A stretch of DNA of 64,000 nucleotides from Bradyrhizobium forestalis (GCF_002795245.1 NZ_PGVG01000014.1:1-64000), one strand, 5' to 3'. Positions 26,855 through 36,433 are shown, numbered from the stretch's first letter. Made by a program: numbers and translations. Notes: generated from the letters alone by a model not told the origin.

Positions 26855-27910
26855 ATGGGTGACCCCGCACTATTTCAGCCAGCGGTAAAGCTGTCGCATG
26901 AAGTGGTCTCCTGGCTCAACGAGACCGCCGCACCGCGCACGGTTCTGCAGAGCCGCATCGGCGATAAGCCGCTATCGATCCGTATGAGCCGGCTTGTTTG
27001 GCAGGCCGAGCCATACGCCACATCGGTGCTCGACTGCGTATTTTGCGCCGAAGGCGAGACCGCTGTGTTGTCCTTGCCCCGCCTTCTCGTCGAGGCACTG
27101 ATTTCAACGGTCCAGTATGGCCTTACTTTACCTTCCGACCCAACCCGCTCGCTCCTTCTCGAACTTGCACTGGAACCTTGGCTCGCTGCATTAGAGATCG
27201 TGCTCGCGCGGAATTTGCAGCTGATCCGCGTCGAAGACGCAACGGCCAAAGACCCCTATTTGGAGTTCGACGTTACTTTCGGGCCGGTGGCGGCCAAGGC
27301 CCGCCTGTTCTTGTTCGCGCCACTTGACGGTCTGGTTCCGTCTGCGTTTCGTCTGTTAGGCGAGTTGATCGGCCAATTACCGCGAGACTTAGGCAAGATT
27401 TCTTCGGAATTGCCGGTCGTGATTGCGAGAGAGATCGGCTCGCTGCGGGCGCCCGTCAGGCTTCTTCGTCAAGCACAGCCCGGCGACGCACTGCTGCCCG
27501 ACGTCATTCCATTTGCCTATGGCCAGCTCATCCTCGCTGCGGACAAGTTGTGGGCGCCAGCGCAGGTCGCGGGCGACAGACTTATCCTTCGGGGACCATT
27601 CCGCCTGCAGTCCCATCCTCTAAGGTATGCAAATATGACGATACGATCCCAAGCGGAGCAAGCAATCCCGCCCTCGGAAGCCGACATCGACAGCGTTGAG
27701 ATCACGCTTGTGTTCGAATGCGGCCGCTGGCCCATCCCGCTGGGTACGTTGAGAAGCATCAACGAGGGGCACGTGTTCGAGCTTGGCCGGCAGCTGGACG
27801 GTCCGGTCGACATTGTCGCCAATGGTCAATTAATCGGCCGCGGCGACATCATACGTGTCGGTGAAGCGTTGGGCATCCGGTTACTTAGCAAGTTGGCGGT
27901 CAATGGGTGA
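26855..27910 (+). CDS. rhcQ: RhcQ, C-ring/sorting platform protein (SctQ)
   Basis: A 351-residue protein. The C-terminal 75 residues form a SpoA (FliN/YscQ-type) domain (ITLVFECGRWPIPLGTLRSI, then ELGRQLDGPVDIVANGQLIG). The N-terminal part is the variable SctQ domain. It builds the cytoplasmic sorting platform. The last bases overlap the rhcR start by eight bases. Start ATG 26855 has only a weak upstream signal. Confidence 0.92.
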   Translation: MGDPALFQPAVKLSHEVVSWLNETAAPRTVLQSRIGDKPLSIRMSRLVWQAEPYATSVLDCVFCAEGETAVLSLPRLLVEALISTVQYGLTLPSDPTRSLLLELALEPWLAALEIVLARNLQLIRVEDATAKDPYLEFDVTFGPVAAKARLFLFAPLDGLVPSAFRLLGELIGQLPRDLGKISSELPVVIAREIGSLRAPVRLLRQAQPGDALLPDVIPFAYGQLILAADKLWAPAQVAGDRLILRGPFRLQSHPLRYANMTIRSQAEQAIPPSEADIDSVEITLVFECGRWPIPLGTLRSINEGHVFELGRQLDGPVDIVANGQLIGRGDIIRVGEALGIRLLSKLAVNG

Positions 27911-28568
27911 CATTCAACCGAGCATCCTTGCGCTTGTTGCGGCGACCGCCGGTCTCGGCCTGCTGGCGTTCGCAGTTGTCACAACAACGGCGTTCATCAA
28001 GGTTTCCGTCGTTCTCTTCCTGATCCGCAACGCGCTCGGCACTCAATCCATACCACCGAACATCGTTCTGTATGGTGCTGCATTGATCCTTACCGTGTTC
28101 ATAGGCGCCCCAGTATTCGAGCAAACCTACAACCGCGTGACCGATACGCAACTTCGTTACCAAACCGCCGATGACTGGTTGACCGCCGCCAAGGAAGGTA
28201 GCGAGCCGCTGCGCGCCCATCTCAAAAAGTTCACCACTGAGGAGCAGCGCACGTTCTTCCTCTCGTCGACGGAACATATCTGGTCGGAGGAGATGCGCGC
28301 CAACGCAACAGCCGATGATTTTGCGATCCTCGTGCCGTCTTTTTTGATCTCGGAGCTTAAGCGTGCGTTTGAAATCGGTTTCCTTCTCTATCTTCCGTTC
28401 ATCACGATCGACCTGATTGTGACGACAATTCTGATGGCCATGGGCATGTCAATGGTATCACCAACAATGATATCCGTTCCTTTCAAGCTCTTTCTGTTCG
28501 TCACAATCGACGGCTGGTCGCGGCTCATGCACGGATTGGTCTTAAGCTACGCATCGCCGGGGGGGTAA
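27903..28568 (+). CDS. rhcR: RhcR, export gate protein (SctR)
   Basis: A 221-residue FliP/YscR-family membrane protein from ATG 27903. Signature regions include FIKVSVVLFLIRNALGTQSI, PSFLISELKRAFEIGFLLYL and DLIVTTILMAMGMSMVSPTM. About four membrane segments. SctR, SctS and SctT form the helical core of the export gate. An in-frame upstream start (27855) would extend into rhcQ and is not preferred. Confidence 0.95.
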   Translation: MGDIQPSILALVAATAGLGLLAFAVVTTTAFIKVSVVLFLIRNALGTQSIPPNIVLYGAALILTVFIGAPVFEQTYNRVTDTQLRYQTADDWLTAAKEGSEPLRAHLKKFTTEEQRTFFLSSTEHIWSEEMRANATADDFAILVPSFLISELKRAFEIGFLLYLPFITIDLIVTTILMAMGMSMVSPTMISVPFKLFLFVTIDGWSRLMHGLVLSYASPGG

Positions 28569-28569
28569 G

Positions 28570-28845
28570 ATGGACGAGGCCAGCATCCTCACCCACCTGA
28601 GCCGATCATTGGTCCTGTTCATGATCTGGGTTCTACCGCCGCTCCTGGCAGCCCTCGTGGCCGGATTGGGTATTGGCATCGTGCAGGCAGCAACCCAGCT
28701 CCAGGATCAAACCTTGCCGCTTACCGTGAAGCTCCTCGTCGTCGTCGCCGTGCTCGTTCTGTTTGCTCCGGTGCTGAGCGCGCCGCTGATCGAGCAAGCC
28801 CAGCGTATCTTCACTGAGTTCCCTGCGCTCACAGCGAGGTATTAG
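28570..28845 (+). CDS. rhcS: RhcS, export gate protein (SctS)
   Basis: A 91-residue FliQ/YscS-family protein with two membrane helices (LFMIWVLPPLLAALVAGLGI and KLLVVVAVLVLFAPVLSAPL) and the family core GIVQAATQLQDQTLPLTVKL. It begins one base after the rhcR stop, with GGGGGG just upstream. Full length. Confidence 0.95.
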   Translation: MDEASILTHLSRSLVLFMIWVLPPLLAALVAGLGIGIVQAATQLQDQTLPLTVKLLVVVAVLVLFAPVLSAPLIEQAQRIFTEFPALTARY

Positions 28846-29542
28846 TGCACGCAGAACGCAGGCCTGTCTAAGTTTCAGCTATAGCGTCGCGTTGGTTAGC
28901 CTTCATTGCGAACCAAAAAAGAGCGAGTTCGTCATCTTATCGAAAGCTCGCCTCACTATTATGAGACGGATAGACATCCGAACTGTCCTGTTCGGCTCTA
29001 TGAGCCTGCCGTATTCGGAGGACGAATGACCCCATTTGGAATTTCTATCCGTTCGATTCAGGTTTGCTTACGATGTGATGGAATTACCTGCTGAGAACTG
29101 GTCCTCGATGCACAGCCTGGCGAATTGTCGACGCAAGTGAACGGGCAACCGCTTTGATTGCAAGCGGCCCCACGATTCTGGCATTCTGGTGAATGAGCCT
29201 GCGAATGAAGGTACCGCTCGTGACAGATCTCCATAGACTGCGAAATTGATGAAACCTTTGAGGCCCCCAGGTCTCCAAATCGCGCTGCGGCCGGTGAGAG
29301 CAGAAGAAGCGTGGCTTGTAGGCCGCGCGCGATTTCGCCGGTGCTCTCATCGAATGGTCATACTTCTGCGCCGGATGGCTGTAGTCATATGGATGGTTGA
29401 AGCCGAAGTCGTCTGCCTTGTGGGAGGCCTGTCGCTCTGCAACCGCGCGGGACGCGAGATCTGCAGAGTTCTTGACGTCTCACATCATGGCGACGTGAGT
29501 GCGACGGTTGCATTGGCTGAAGGAACGACGAACTGAGCTCAA
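28846..29542. other. 700-base interruption between rhcS and rhcT
   Basis: rhcS and rhcT are usually adjacent. Here about 700 bases intervene. The plus strand has a tts-like box followed by short stop-broken frames (MRRIDIRTVLFGSMSLPYSE at 28961). The minus strand between about 29485 and 29084 has one long frame with GC-rich third positions (RAVAERQASHKADDFGF, SHPAQKYDHSMRAPAKSR, RQAVHRGPVLSR) but no usable start beyond ATG 29350. This may be a decayed gene. No transposase motif or terminal repeats seen. Confidence 0.55.
28929..28958 (+). promoter_or_regulatory. tts-like box between rhcS and rhcT
   Basis: The site TCGTCATCTTATCGAAAGCT differs from the consensus core only at one fixed base (GTCAT for GTCAG). 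It faces rhcT, whose start is 585 bases away, and a run of short broken frames lies directly downstream. It could drive rhcTU or be the relic promoter of a lost effector gene. Confidence 0.65.
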
Positions 29543-30358
29543 ATGGATGCCTTGTCACCCAGCGAGACGCAAAATCTGATTCAGACTGCTGTCGAGTTCG
29601 TCGTTGCGGCCGGACTTGGCGCGGCCCGGGCCCTCGGCATTATGCTGGTTCTTCCGGTATTCACGCGACCGCACATTGGCGGGATTATCCGCGCAAGCGT
29701 GACGGTTGTGATTGGATTGCCTTGCTTGATGCAGATCAGGAACGGCTTGCAGACACTAGATCCGGGCACCCGTATGGTTGCGGTCTCGCTCCTCGGTTTG
29801 AAGGAGATATTTATCGGCCTGCTGTTCGGTTTTCTGCTTAGTATACCACTTTGGAGCATCCAGGCCATTGGTGACATCATTGACACCCAGCGCGGCATCT
29901 CCAGCCAGGTGGACGATCCTGCCACACGCAGTCAAACCGCCCCGATGGGGCTCTTTCTCGGGACTGCCGCGGTTACGATCTTCGTTGTATCAGGAGGTCT
30001 GCAGACCATGGTCAGATGCCTCTATGGAAGTTATCTGATCTGGCCCGTGTATCGGCTGCTACCGCCCCTGACTCACCACGGGGCAATGGAGTTTATCGGG
30101 CTTCTCGACCATATCATGCATACGACCCTCGTGGTTGCCGGCCCCGTGCTGGCTCTGCTGCTTCTGATCGACGTATCCCTCATGCTGCTCGGGCGCTTTG
30201 CGCCGCAAATCAAGCTGAGCGATCTCTCTCCGACCATCAAGAATGCCGCCTTTGGCATCATTATGGTCAGCTACGCCGTCTTCCTGATCGAATATATGGG
30301 AGCAGAGATCATTCGGTTCAACGGCGTGCTGGAGTGGCTCGAGAAGTTCTTGAAATGA
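29543..30358 (+). CDS. rhcT: RhcT, export gate protein (SctT)
   Basis: A 271-residue FliR/YscT-family protein with six or more membrane segments. Typical parts are FVVAAGLGAARALGIMLVLP, GLKEIFIGLLFGFLLSIPLW and GDIIDTQRGISSQVDDPATR. ATG 29543 starts it. Its stop overlaps the rhcU start (ATGA). Confidence 0.95.
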   Translation: MDALSPSETQNLIQTAVEFVVAAGLGAARALGIMLVLPVFTRPHIGGIIRASVTVVIGLPCLMQIRNGLQTLDPGTRMVAVSLLGLKEIFIGLLFGFLLSIPLWSIQAIGDIIDTQRGISSQVDDPATRSQTAPMGLFLGTAAVTIFVVSGGLQTMVRCLYGSYLIWPVYRLLPPLTHHGAMEFIGLLDHIMHTTLVVAGPVLALLLLIDVSLMLLGRFAPQIKLSDLSPTIKNAAFGIIMVSYAVFLIEYMGAEIIRFNGVLEWLEKFLK

Positions 30359-31392
30359 ACGACACGAGCGAAGAGAAAAACCTTCCACCAAGTCACAAGA
30401 AGCTGAGGGACGCGCGTAAGAAAGGGCAGAGCCCGCGGAGCGCCGACTTTGTGACCGCGGCAAGCCTTTGCGCTGGTTTCGGCTGCCTGTGCTTCAGGGC
30501 GGGCCCGATCGAAGACGGATGGCGCGAAGCCGTGCGGCTCACCGACAAGCTGCAGGAACAGCCGTTCAACAGTGCGGCCCGGCAGGCGTTGGTCGGATTG
30601 ATGGACCTTTCTATAACAGCCGCGGCTCCCATCGTAGGTGCGGCGGTTGTCGCGGCGATTCTGGCCGGTGTCTTGGCCGGCGGCGGGCTGACGATTTCGG
30701 TTGAGCCGCTTAAACCCAGCTTTGAAAAATTGGACCCCGTCAAAGGGCTGAAGCGGATTGTCTCCCAGCGGTCGGTTGTCGAGCTTGGAAAGTCTATCGT
30801 CAAAGTTTTGTTTCTTGGCGCTACGTTCGTTTTCACTGTGCTCGCAAGTTGGAGGGCACTGGTATACTTGCCCGTGTGCGATTTGAGCTGCTTTGGTCTT
30901 GTCTTTAAAGAGCTCAAAGTGCTGATCGCGATTGCTGCCGGCGCTCTTCTGATTGGCGGCTTGGCCGATCTGCTCATTCAGCGTTGGTTGTTCTTGCGCG
31001 ACATGCGCATGACACAGAGCGAAGCCAAGCGCGAGTCCAAGGAACAGGATGGTAATCCGCAGATCAAGGGTGAACACCGCAGGCTCCGCCGGGAGTCGGC
31101 GAACGAGTCTCCGCTCGGCATCCATCGGGCGACAGTGATACTGACGGGGCGAGCGACATTGATTGGACTGCGCTACGTTCGGGGCGAGACCGGCGTCCCG
31201 GTACTGGTGTGCCGCGGCGAGGGCGAAACGGCTTCACAGTTACTGGCGCAGGCGCGTGCCCAAGGTCTGAGCATTGTCGAGGATCATGTGTTGGCGCGTC
31301 AGCTGATCCGAAAAGGTGCGATGGGCAAGGCCGTTCCGATGGAGTGTTTCGAGAGGGTTGCAAAGGCAGTCTTTGCCGCCGGCCTAGTTTAG
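30355..31392 (+). CDS. rhcU: RhcU, substrate-specificity switch protein (SctU), without NPTH
   Basis: A 345-residue FlhB/YscU-family protein from ATG 30355 (an in-frame start at 30016 lies inside rhcT and is rejected). The N-terminus SHKKLRDARKKGQSPRSADF, the four membrane segments and the linker MRMTQSEAKRESKEQDGNPQ with IKGEHRRLRRE are typical. At the place of the autocleavage loop, where the family has NPTH (residues 263-266 in YscU), this protein reads L-T-G-R-A-T-L (residues about 263-269). The downstream GLRYVRGETGVPVLVCRGEG is conserved, so alignment is secure. If real, this protein should not self-cleave in the usual way. It is last in the operon. Confidence 0.93.
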   Translation: MNDTSEEKNLPPSHKKLRDARKKGQSPRSADFVTAASLCAGFGCLCFRAGPIEDGWREAVRLTDKLQEQPFNSAARQALVGLMDLSITAAAPIVGAAVVAAILAGVLAGGGLTISVEPLKPSFEKLDPVKGLKRIVSQRSVVELGKSIVKVLFLGATFVFTVLASWRALVYLPVCDLSCFGLVFKELKVLIAIAAGALLIGGLADLLIQRWLFLRDMRMTQSEAKRESKEQDGNPQIKGEHRRLRRESANESPLGIHRATVILTGRATLIGLRYVRGETGVPVLVCRGEGETASQLLAQARAQGLSIVEDHVLARQLIRKGAMGKAVPMECFERVAKAVFAAGLV

Positions 31393-31588
31393 CGTCGTAC
31401 AAAACAGCGATGCGCTCAAATCTCTGGTCAACGACCCAACTGTCCCAAAACCTGATCTGCAAGCTGCACGATCCCAAGAAAAGGATCGAGCAAAGATTGG
31501 ATTCCAGGAGGCTCGTCGGCCGATTCCAAGACTGATATGGACAAGAATGACCAACCGACGTTCATGCTGCTGGGGTCTTACGAGCCGC

Positions 31589-32221
31589 TTATTGGGTCTC
31601 TGGCGCAACCCTGTTATGCGTTTCATCCTCCAAATTGCTCCTGTTGCCCGCCGACGTGGCCCCACGTGCGGTGATGGGAAGCACTGCACGATCACCACTG
31701 GTCGGCATGACAGCGCCATTGCCTAATAAGTCGCCAGGTTCATTGACCATGACCGCAAGGTTATTCCGGACTGAGCAGCCAAGGGTTGGATTGAACGAAT
31801 TGTCGTTCACTGTAGGACCGACGATGGAGAGCGAGGGGCAGACCCGAGGATGGGCTTCGAAAGTGATCGCTTCGATCCTCACCCCGGAACGAGCCGGCAA
31901 ATCCACACGAGAAGCGGACAGGCGGATGTTGTAGGTGGCAACGCCCATGGCGCGAGCCTCGTGGGCCACCTGTGCAATGAGTCTGGGTGGGCCGATGACA
32001 CCCACATGGAGGGCATCCCGCCGGCCGCGACTCGTCGCTGCAATAAAGCTTCGCAGCCGATGCCGTTCGGGGCCACGAAGGCTCTGCAGGAACAGCACGC
32101 TACTCTTCTGCTCGACCTGGATCTCTTGGTCAGCCGGCGCGGGCTGGATCGAGGCAGTATTTGCGCAGCCCCCCAATGTTGCTCCAATAACGATCGGATA
32201 GCACAGATGTCCCAAAGTCAT
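31589..32221 (-). CDS. CpaD-like lipoprotein of the type III cluster (y4xK type)
   Basis: A 210-residue exported protein with signal peptide and lipobox LGGC near residue 19. The core has the CpaD pilus-biogenesis pattern (VGPTVNDNSFNPTLGCSVRN, NNLAVMVNEPGDLLGN). It sits ten bases downstream of the rhcC2 secretin, as y4xK does in NGR234. CpaD works with a CpaC secretin in Tad pili, and here it probably helps RhcC2 in the outer membrane. It converges with rhcU. Confidence 0.85.
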   Translation of the reverse strand: MTLGHLCYPIVIGATLGGCANTASIQPAPADQEIQVEQKSSVLFLQSLRGPERHRLRSFIAATSRGRRDALHVGVIGPPRLIAQVAHEARAMGVATYNIRLSASRVDLPARSGVRIEAITFEAHPRVCPSLSIVGPTVNDNSFNPTLGCSVRNNLAVMVNEPGDLLGNGAVMPTSGDRAVLPITARGATSAGNRSNLEDETHNRVAPETQ

Positions 32222-32231
32222 TTGGCGATCC

Positions 32232-33644
32232 TTATTCGATAATAAAGCCGGCGCTGCCGGTCAATCCTGGTGCGCTGGCGCGGGGCGCATTGCGCTCTCG
32301 CGGCGGCCGTGCAACCGTGTTCGTCAAAATCCGCCCCGCATCTGAGGGCGGTGAGATGCGGTCGCTCGGCGCACTCATCCGGTTCGGATTCGGTACGGGC
32401 CGCACGATGTAGGGCGTGACAATAATGACCAACTCGGTTTCACGTTTTTGAAACGATGAGGAGCGAAAAAGCGCGCCCAGGATCGGCACATCGCCGAGCC
32501 AGGGAAACTCGCCGATATCAGTGTTGAAGTTGCGCCTGATGAGGCCGCCGATTGCAAAGCTCTGACCGCTGGCGAGCTCGACCACCGTGCTCGCCCGCCG
32601 AGTCGAGAGGGCAGGGACCGCCATGCCATTGATTTTGACTTCGCCTTCGCTCGACAATTCGCTGACTTCGGGCTTCACACGGACATTGATTTGATTATTG
32701 TTGAGAACCGTCGGAACGAACTCGAGGCTCACGCCGAACTGGCGAAATTGGACGGAAACCTGCCGGTTGTCCTGCATCACCGGAATGGGGAATTCGCCGC
32801 CGGCGAGGAAGCTTGCGGCTTCGCCGGACATGGCCGTTAGATTCGGCTCAGCCAGGATTGAGGCGAGGTGCTCGCTCGCGAGAGCGTCGAGAACAGCGCT
32901 CAGGTTGGTATTGCCGGCGCTAAACCCAATCCCGATCGTGCCGCCGCCGCCGGCCGCGCCGGACCCACCGCCTTTGCCGGTCACAAGGAAAGCGCCGTTT
33001 GGGCTCGAGGCCGTGAAGTTGATGTTGAGATCCTTGACGGCGCTGCGGGAGACTTCTGCCACCCGTACGCTGAGATTCACCTGCAATGAGCCGGCGACCT
33101 GGATCTTGTTGACAACCAGCGCGCCCGCGCCAAGAAACTGCTCAGTGACCTTCCTGGCGGTCTCGACGACGTCGGCATTAGGCGCCGTACCGCTAAGGAT
33201 CGCGCCGCGCGGGGTATAACTGACCTGAATTGGATAGTCGCCGACCTCGGCCTTAAGCGCTGCCCGCAGATCCTCGATCGGTTGGGTGACGACAACACGT
33301 AGCTCGGCGAGAGCCTCTCCGTTGTCGTTCAGGGCAAACAGGCTCGTCCGTCCGGCCTTTTTGCCAAACACGAAAATCGTGGTGTTCGATGGCGCCTGAT
33401 AATCCGCAATCGCCGGGTCGGCTATAAAAATGCTCGCAGCCGGCCCGGTCAGATGAACTGTCTTGCCCTGTGAGGAGGTAAGGTTGATCGTGCCCGTGGT
33501 GCTACCAGGCGCCGCACGTGGCGGTTCCCCTTTGCTATCGCGCCTTGTCTGAGCTGTGACAGCAAGCGGAAATAGCAGAGCGAGTGCGCACAGGACGTAC
33601 CTGAGGCGGGGAAAAACGGCATAGAGCGAGCCGCTGGCGATCAT
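32232..33644 (-). CDS. rhcC2: RhcC2, outer-membrane secretin (SctC C-terminal part)
   Basis: About 470 residues from ATG 33644 (TTG 33680 and GTG 33674 are in-frame alternatives). The signal peptide is YVLCALALLFPLAVTAQ. The protein then has a pilus-type N-domain (VHLTGPAASIFIADPAIADY), N1/BON-like parts (IQVSYTPRGAILSGTAPNAD) and the secretin domain with a Gly-rich segment, VPTVLNNNQINVRVKPEVSE and FPWLGDVPILGALFRSSSFQ. It is closer to CpaC of Tad pili than to typical SctC secretins. It forms the outer ring with RhcC1. It lies between ttsI and the CpaD-like gene. Confidence 0.94.
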   Translation of the reverse strand: MIASGSLYAVFPRLRYVLCALALLFPLAVTAQTRRDSKGEPPRAAPGSTTGTINLTSSQGKTVHLTGPAASIFIADPAIADYQAPSNTTIFVFGKKAGRTSLFALNDNGEALAELRVVVTQPIEDLRAALKAEVGDYPIQVSYTPRGAILSGTAPNADVVETARKVTEQFLGAGALVVNKIQVAGSLQVNLSVRVAEVSRSAVKDLNINFTASSPNGAFLVTGKGGGSGAAGGGGTIGIGFSAGNTNLSAVLDALASEHLASILAEPNLTAMSGEAASFLAGGEFPIPVMQDNRQVSVQFRQFGVSLEFVPTVLNNNQINVRVKPEVSELSSEGEVKINGMAVPALSTRRASTVVELASGQSFAIGGLIRRNFNTDIGEFPWLGDVPILGALFRSSSFQKRETELVIIVTPYIVRPVPNPNRMSAPSDRISPPSDAGRILTNTVARPPRERNAPRASAPGLTGSAGFIIE

Positions 33645-33707
33645 CGGCGGCTCGCCGGCGTCATTGTTAGCCACGTTCAAGGGAGTGCTGCTTTCAAGTT
33701 CGATCGG

Positions 33708-34397
33708 CTAGGCAGCCGATGCTGCGCCGATGAGTTCGAGGGTGTAACCGACACCACGCGCGGTCTTGATCCTCAGCGTTGCGCCCGCTTGGCTCAAGTG
33801 CGTGCGTAAGCGATAAATTCCGACTTCCAGCGCGTTGGTCGAGACCTCATCGTCAAATGCATACAAGCTATCTTCGAGCGATGCGCGCGGCACGGTACGG
33901 CCCGCGCGGTTGAGCAGATGTTCAAGAATGCACACTTCGCGGCGCGCAATTCTCAGTATTCGACCACCGATCGAGACTTGTCTTGCGATCGGATCGAAAT
34001 GCAGATTCCCGAATGTCACAACCGGCGCCATCATTTGCGTTGACCGTCGCAAAATGGCTCGCATGCGGGCAATGAGTTCGTCGATAGACACGGGCTTGGG
34101 CAGAAAATCATCCGCGCCCGCATTGAAGATCGCAATCCGCCGGCTAAGATCATTGAGACCGCTCATCATCATAGCCGGCATTGATCGTCCCTCGCGCCGC
34201 AACTGCTTCAGCCAGTCCAATCCGTCTCCATCGGGCAAAGCCGATTCGAGCAGGACCATGTGGTAGTTCGCGCAATCGAGCGCGGCCGCCGCCTCATCCA
34301 GCGTGCGGGTCACGTCGACGGCGAAGCCACAATTTAAGAGCGCTTCCTTCACGTCGCGGGCAAAGTCCGCATGATGATCAACCAAGAGAATTCGCAT
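33708..34397 (-). CDS. ttsI: TtsI, OmpR-type activator of the type III regulon
   Basis: A 229-residue response-regulator protein with a receiver domain (MRILLVDHHADFARDVKEAL) and a C-terminal winged helix (RREVCILEHLLNRAGRTVPR, ALEVGIYRLRTHLSQAGATL). The residue where receivers carry the phospho-Asp is Glu51 here (MVLLESALPDGDG). This is the known state of TtsI and fits phosphorylation-independent activity. TtsI binds tts boxes, of which six are listed in this window. It lies upstream of rhcC2 on the same strand. Its own control by NodD would need a nod box upstream. Confidence 0.95.
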   Translation of the reverse strand: MRILLVDHHADFARDVKEALLNCGFAVDVTRTLDEAAAALDCANYHMVLLESALPDGDGLDWLKQLRREGRSMPAMMMSGLNDLSRRIAIFNAGADDFLPKPVSIDELIARMRAILRRSTQMMAPVVTFGNLHFDPIARQVSIGGRILRIARREVCILEHLLNRAGRTVPRASLEDSLYAFDDEVSTNALEVGIYRLRTHLSQAGATLRIKTARGVGYTLELIGAASAA

Positions 34398-34517
34398 TCA
34401 TCTCCTCTCGTCCGTCCTCGGCAGGACTTGAGCGTGTCACGCCGACCATGAGATTCGGCGGAACCCAGAGGCTGCCGCTTTGGCGTGAATTCGAAAAATT
34501 GTAAACGACACGCAAGA

Positions 34518-34564
34518 CGTTGGTGGCGGGCGACCCATGTCTGAGCGTCCATCGTCATCGGATA
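34518..34564 (-). promoter_or_regulatory. Possible degenerate nod box upstream of ttsI
   Basis: On the minus strand the stretch begins TATCC, has GATG eleven bases in, and ends ACCAACG near base 41-47. The spacing is close to that of a nod box (TATCCA ... GATG ... ACCAATC), but the middle blocks do not match. It lies about 120 bases before the ttsI ATG. Weak. Confidence 0.22.
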
Positions 34565-36433
34565 GGCGGCGGCCTGCGGCGGATCGCCTGTGCGGGCGGG
34601 CGCGTTTCAAAATTTCCCTTACGCCGGCCAGAGCTCTGCAAGCTCTCACGAAGCCGAGAGGCCTGGCCGCGCGCTGATGCATCTGTAGGCCGAGCATAGC
34701 CGTGCCTGCATGCACTACACGAGCGCCTGCAGTAGCGATCGCGCCAAACCGCCCGAACGAAACGAAAGCGCAGGCGAGAGCGGCTGTATTTGCCGCCGAA
34801 CAGACTTGCGAAACCGACATTGGAAACTCCCCAAGTTCGCCTTGACCGCGGTCAGTCCTGCAAGGCTGTTGAGCCCGTAGTGTCGTCAAGTCACGACAAC
34901 GCAATTTTTCCGCGTTTGAAGGCACGCACTATGCATCGGCCAATGGCTGGAAAAGGCCAACATGCGACGAAACGATCAACACGCCCATCTGCGGGATAGA
35001 CATCCTCTCGCTAGCCGGTGATAGCCAAGCACGATGTCAACTGTCCCGAAGTTCGGTCGCTCCGGAGACGTTCTCCGCCGCGGTCGAGCGAATGGTGCGA
35101 ACGAAGGGCAGATTGAGTCCGGCGTTGCTGTCTGGCATTGTCTCAGCTGGTTACGCCGCCTCCGTTTCGTCAGACAGAGTGAACGGCGCAGGAATGATCT
35201 AATCTCAAGCTTGGACTCGGCCTGTGGTCGGCATAGGCGAAATAGCGATTGCCCGCGTTGTTCTCGCGCGCTGGATCCTGGTCTGGCTGCGAGAAGGACG
35301 CTGCGTCCTGCGCTCACAGAGCAGATAAGCGACGTAAGCTCTGAAGGGGAGCAGTCGAGTAGTGTGGCGAGGCGGATCGGCTGAGCATGGAGGTTTTGAG
35401 ACGTTCGCAATTGTTGCTACCTGTCAGGAACAGTTCACGCGAGCGGATTCTGTCGCGAGACTGTCGGAAATCCTACAATCTGACGCTGCGGGAGATTCAA
35501 GTGCCTTTAAAGGCTCCTTGTAGCGGTGCCCTCAAATTCAAAATCGTTGTGAGGCAACGGCGACACAGTTCGGCCATGCCGTTGACCTGCGCGTGGCAGT
35601 CGGTCTCGCTCTGTCCAACGTCGTGAGCATTTGTCCGTCCAATTGAGCGTAGCGCCAGAAACCCTTTGAAGTGCGCGAAGAGGCAGTCGTTCTTACTAAG
35701 CTTTGGGTAAGCCATGACCCTAGAATCGGGCGATCCGATCCGCCTCATACGTGGCAATTTAGCGGGAAGACCGTGGCGAGGCGCGGGATGCGTCCATGTG
35801 ACGATAGGAGCTAACGTCCGAGATGCAGACGGCCGATCGCGCGAGCCAAGTTGTTCGGCAAGGGACTGAGGAGAGAATCGATTGCCAGACGTCAAATGCG
35901 GCCTCCATACATTGCGATCGACTATGGGGCTCTTAGGCGTGCTCGGCAAAATCGATTGTTTTGATGGAACACATCCAGGTGGCGGATCGGCCGTACTGCA
36001 ACAGCGCCGCTTGCTGCGGACCAGTGAATACCTGATAGGATCGCCACCGAAATACCTGTTGGTTGGCCGCGCGGTTAATGTCAGGCCGGGCTAGCTAAGG
36101 CGGGCAGCGTTCAGCGGCTTACCTCGCCGGCCAACCGTGGTGGCAGCTAACAAATTGATGCCGGGCGATGTCACAACGCAGCCAAGGCGCCAGGATGCTC
36201 CAACAAGCGCGCAGGGGAGAGAGGATGGTCCGGCGTCCCCGCGTCCGTCGGCGGTGTATCTTCCGGCGCAGCTCTCAACCGCTGTACCGCTCGATCGGCG
36301 CATTGATCGGGCCATCCGTCACCCCGCCATTATGCTCAAGCTGTTATGCGTGAGGCGGAGCTGGTGCGCTGTTTTCCAGTTCTTCCTGCTCGAATGCCAA
36401 CGAACCTGCCAAATGGCGCAGTCGACAGACGAT
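34565..36433. other. Gene-poor stretch
   Basis: About 1.9 kb of overlapping short frames on both strands. Nothing I can identify, apart from a weak TTTGGAAAGCT match at 36481-36492 that is not a complete tts box. Confidence 0.45.

Noticed and set aside
30016..30354. N-terminal extension of RhcU starting inside rhcT
   Set aside because: The extension is an out-of-frame reading of rhcT. ATG 30355 overlaps the rhcT stop and gives the normal SctU N-terminus.
30271..31125. Minus-strand open frame of 284 codons
   Set aside because: Antisense to rhcT/rhcU; chance frame due to codon bias.
31469..31488. CGATCC...GGATCG hairpin between rhcU and the CpaD-like gene as a terminator
   Set aside because: Six-base stem, eight-base loop and no T tract; too weak to call.
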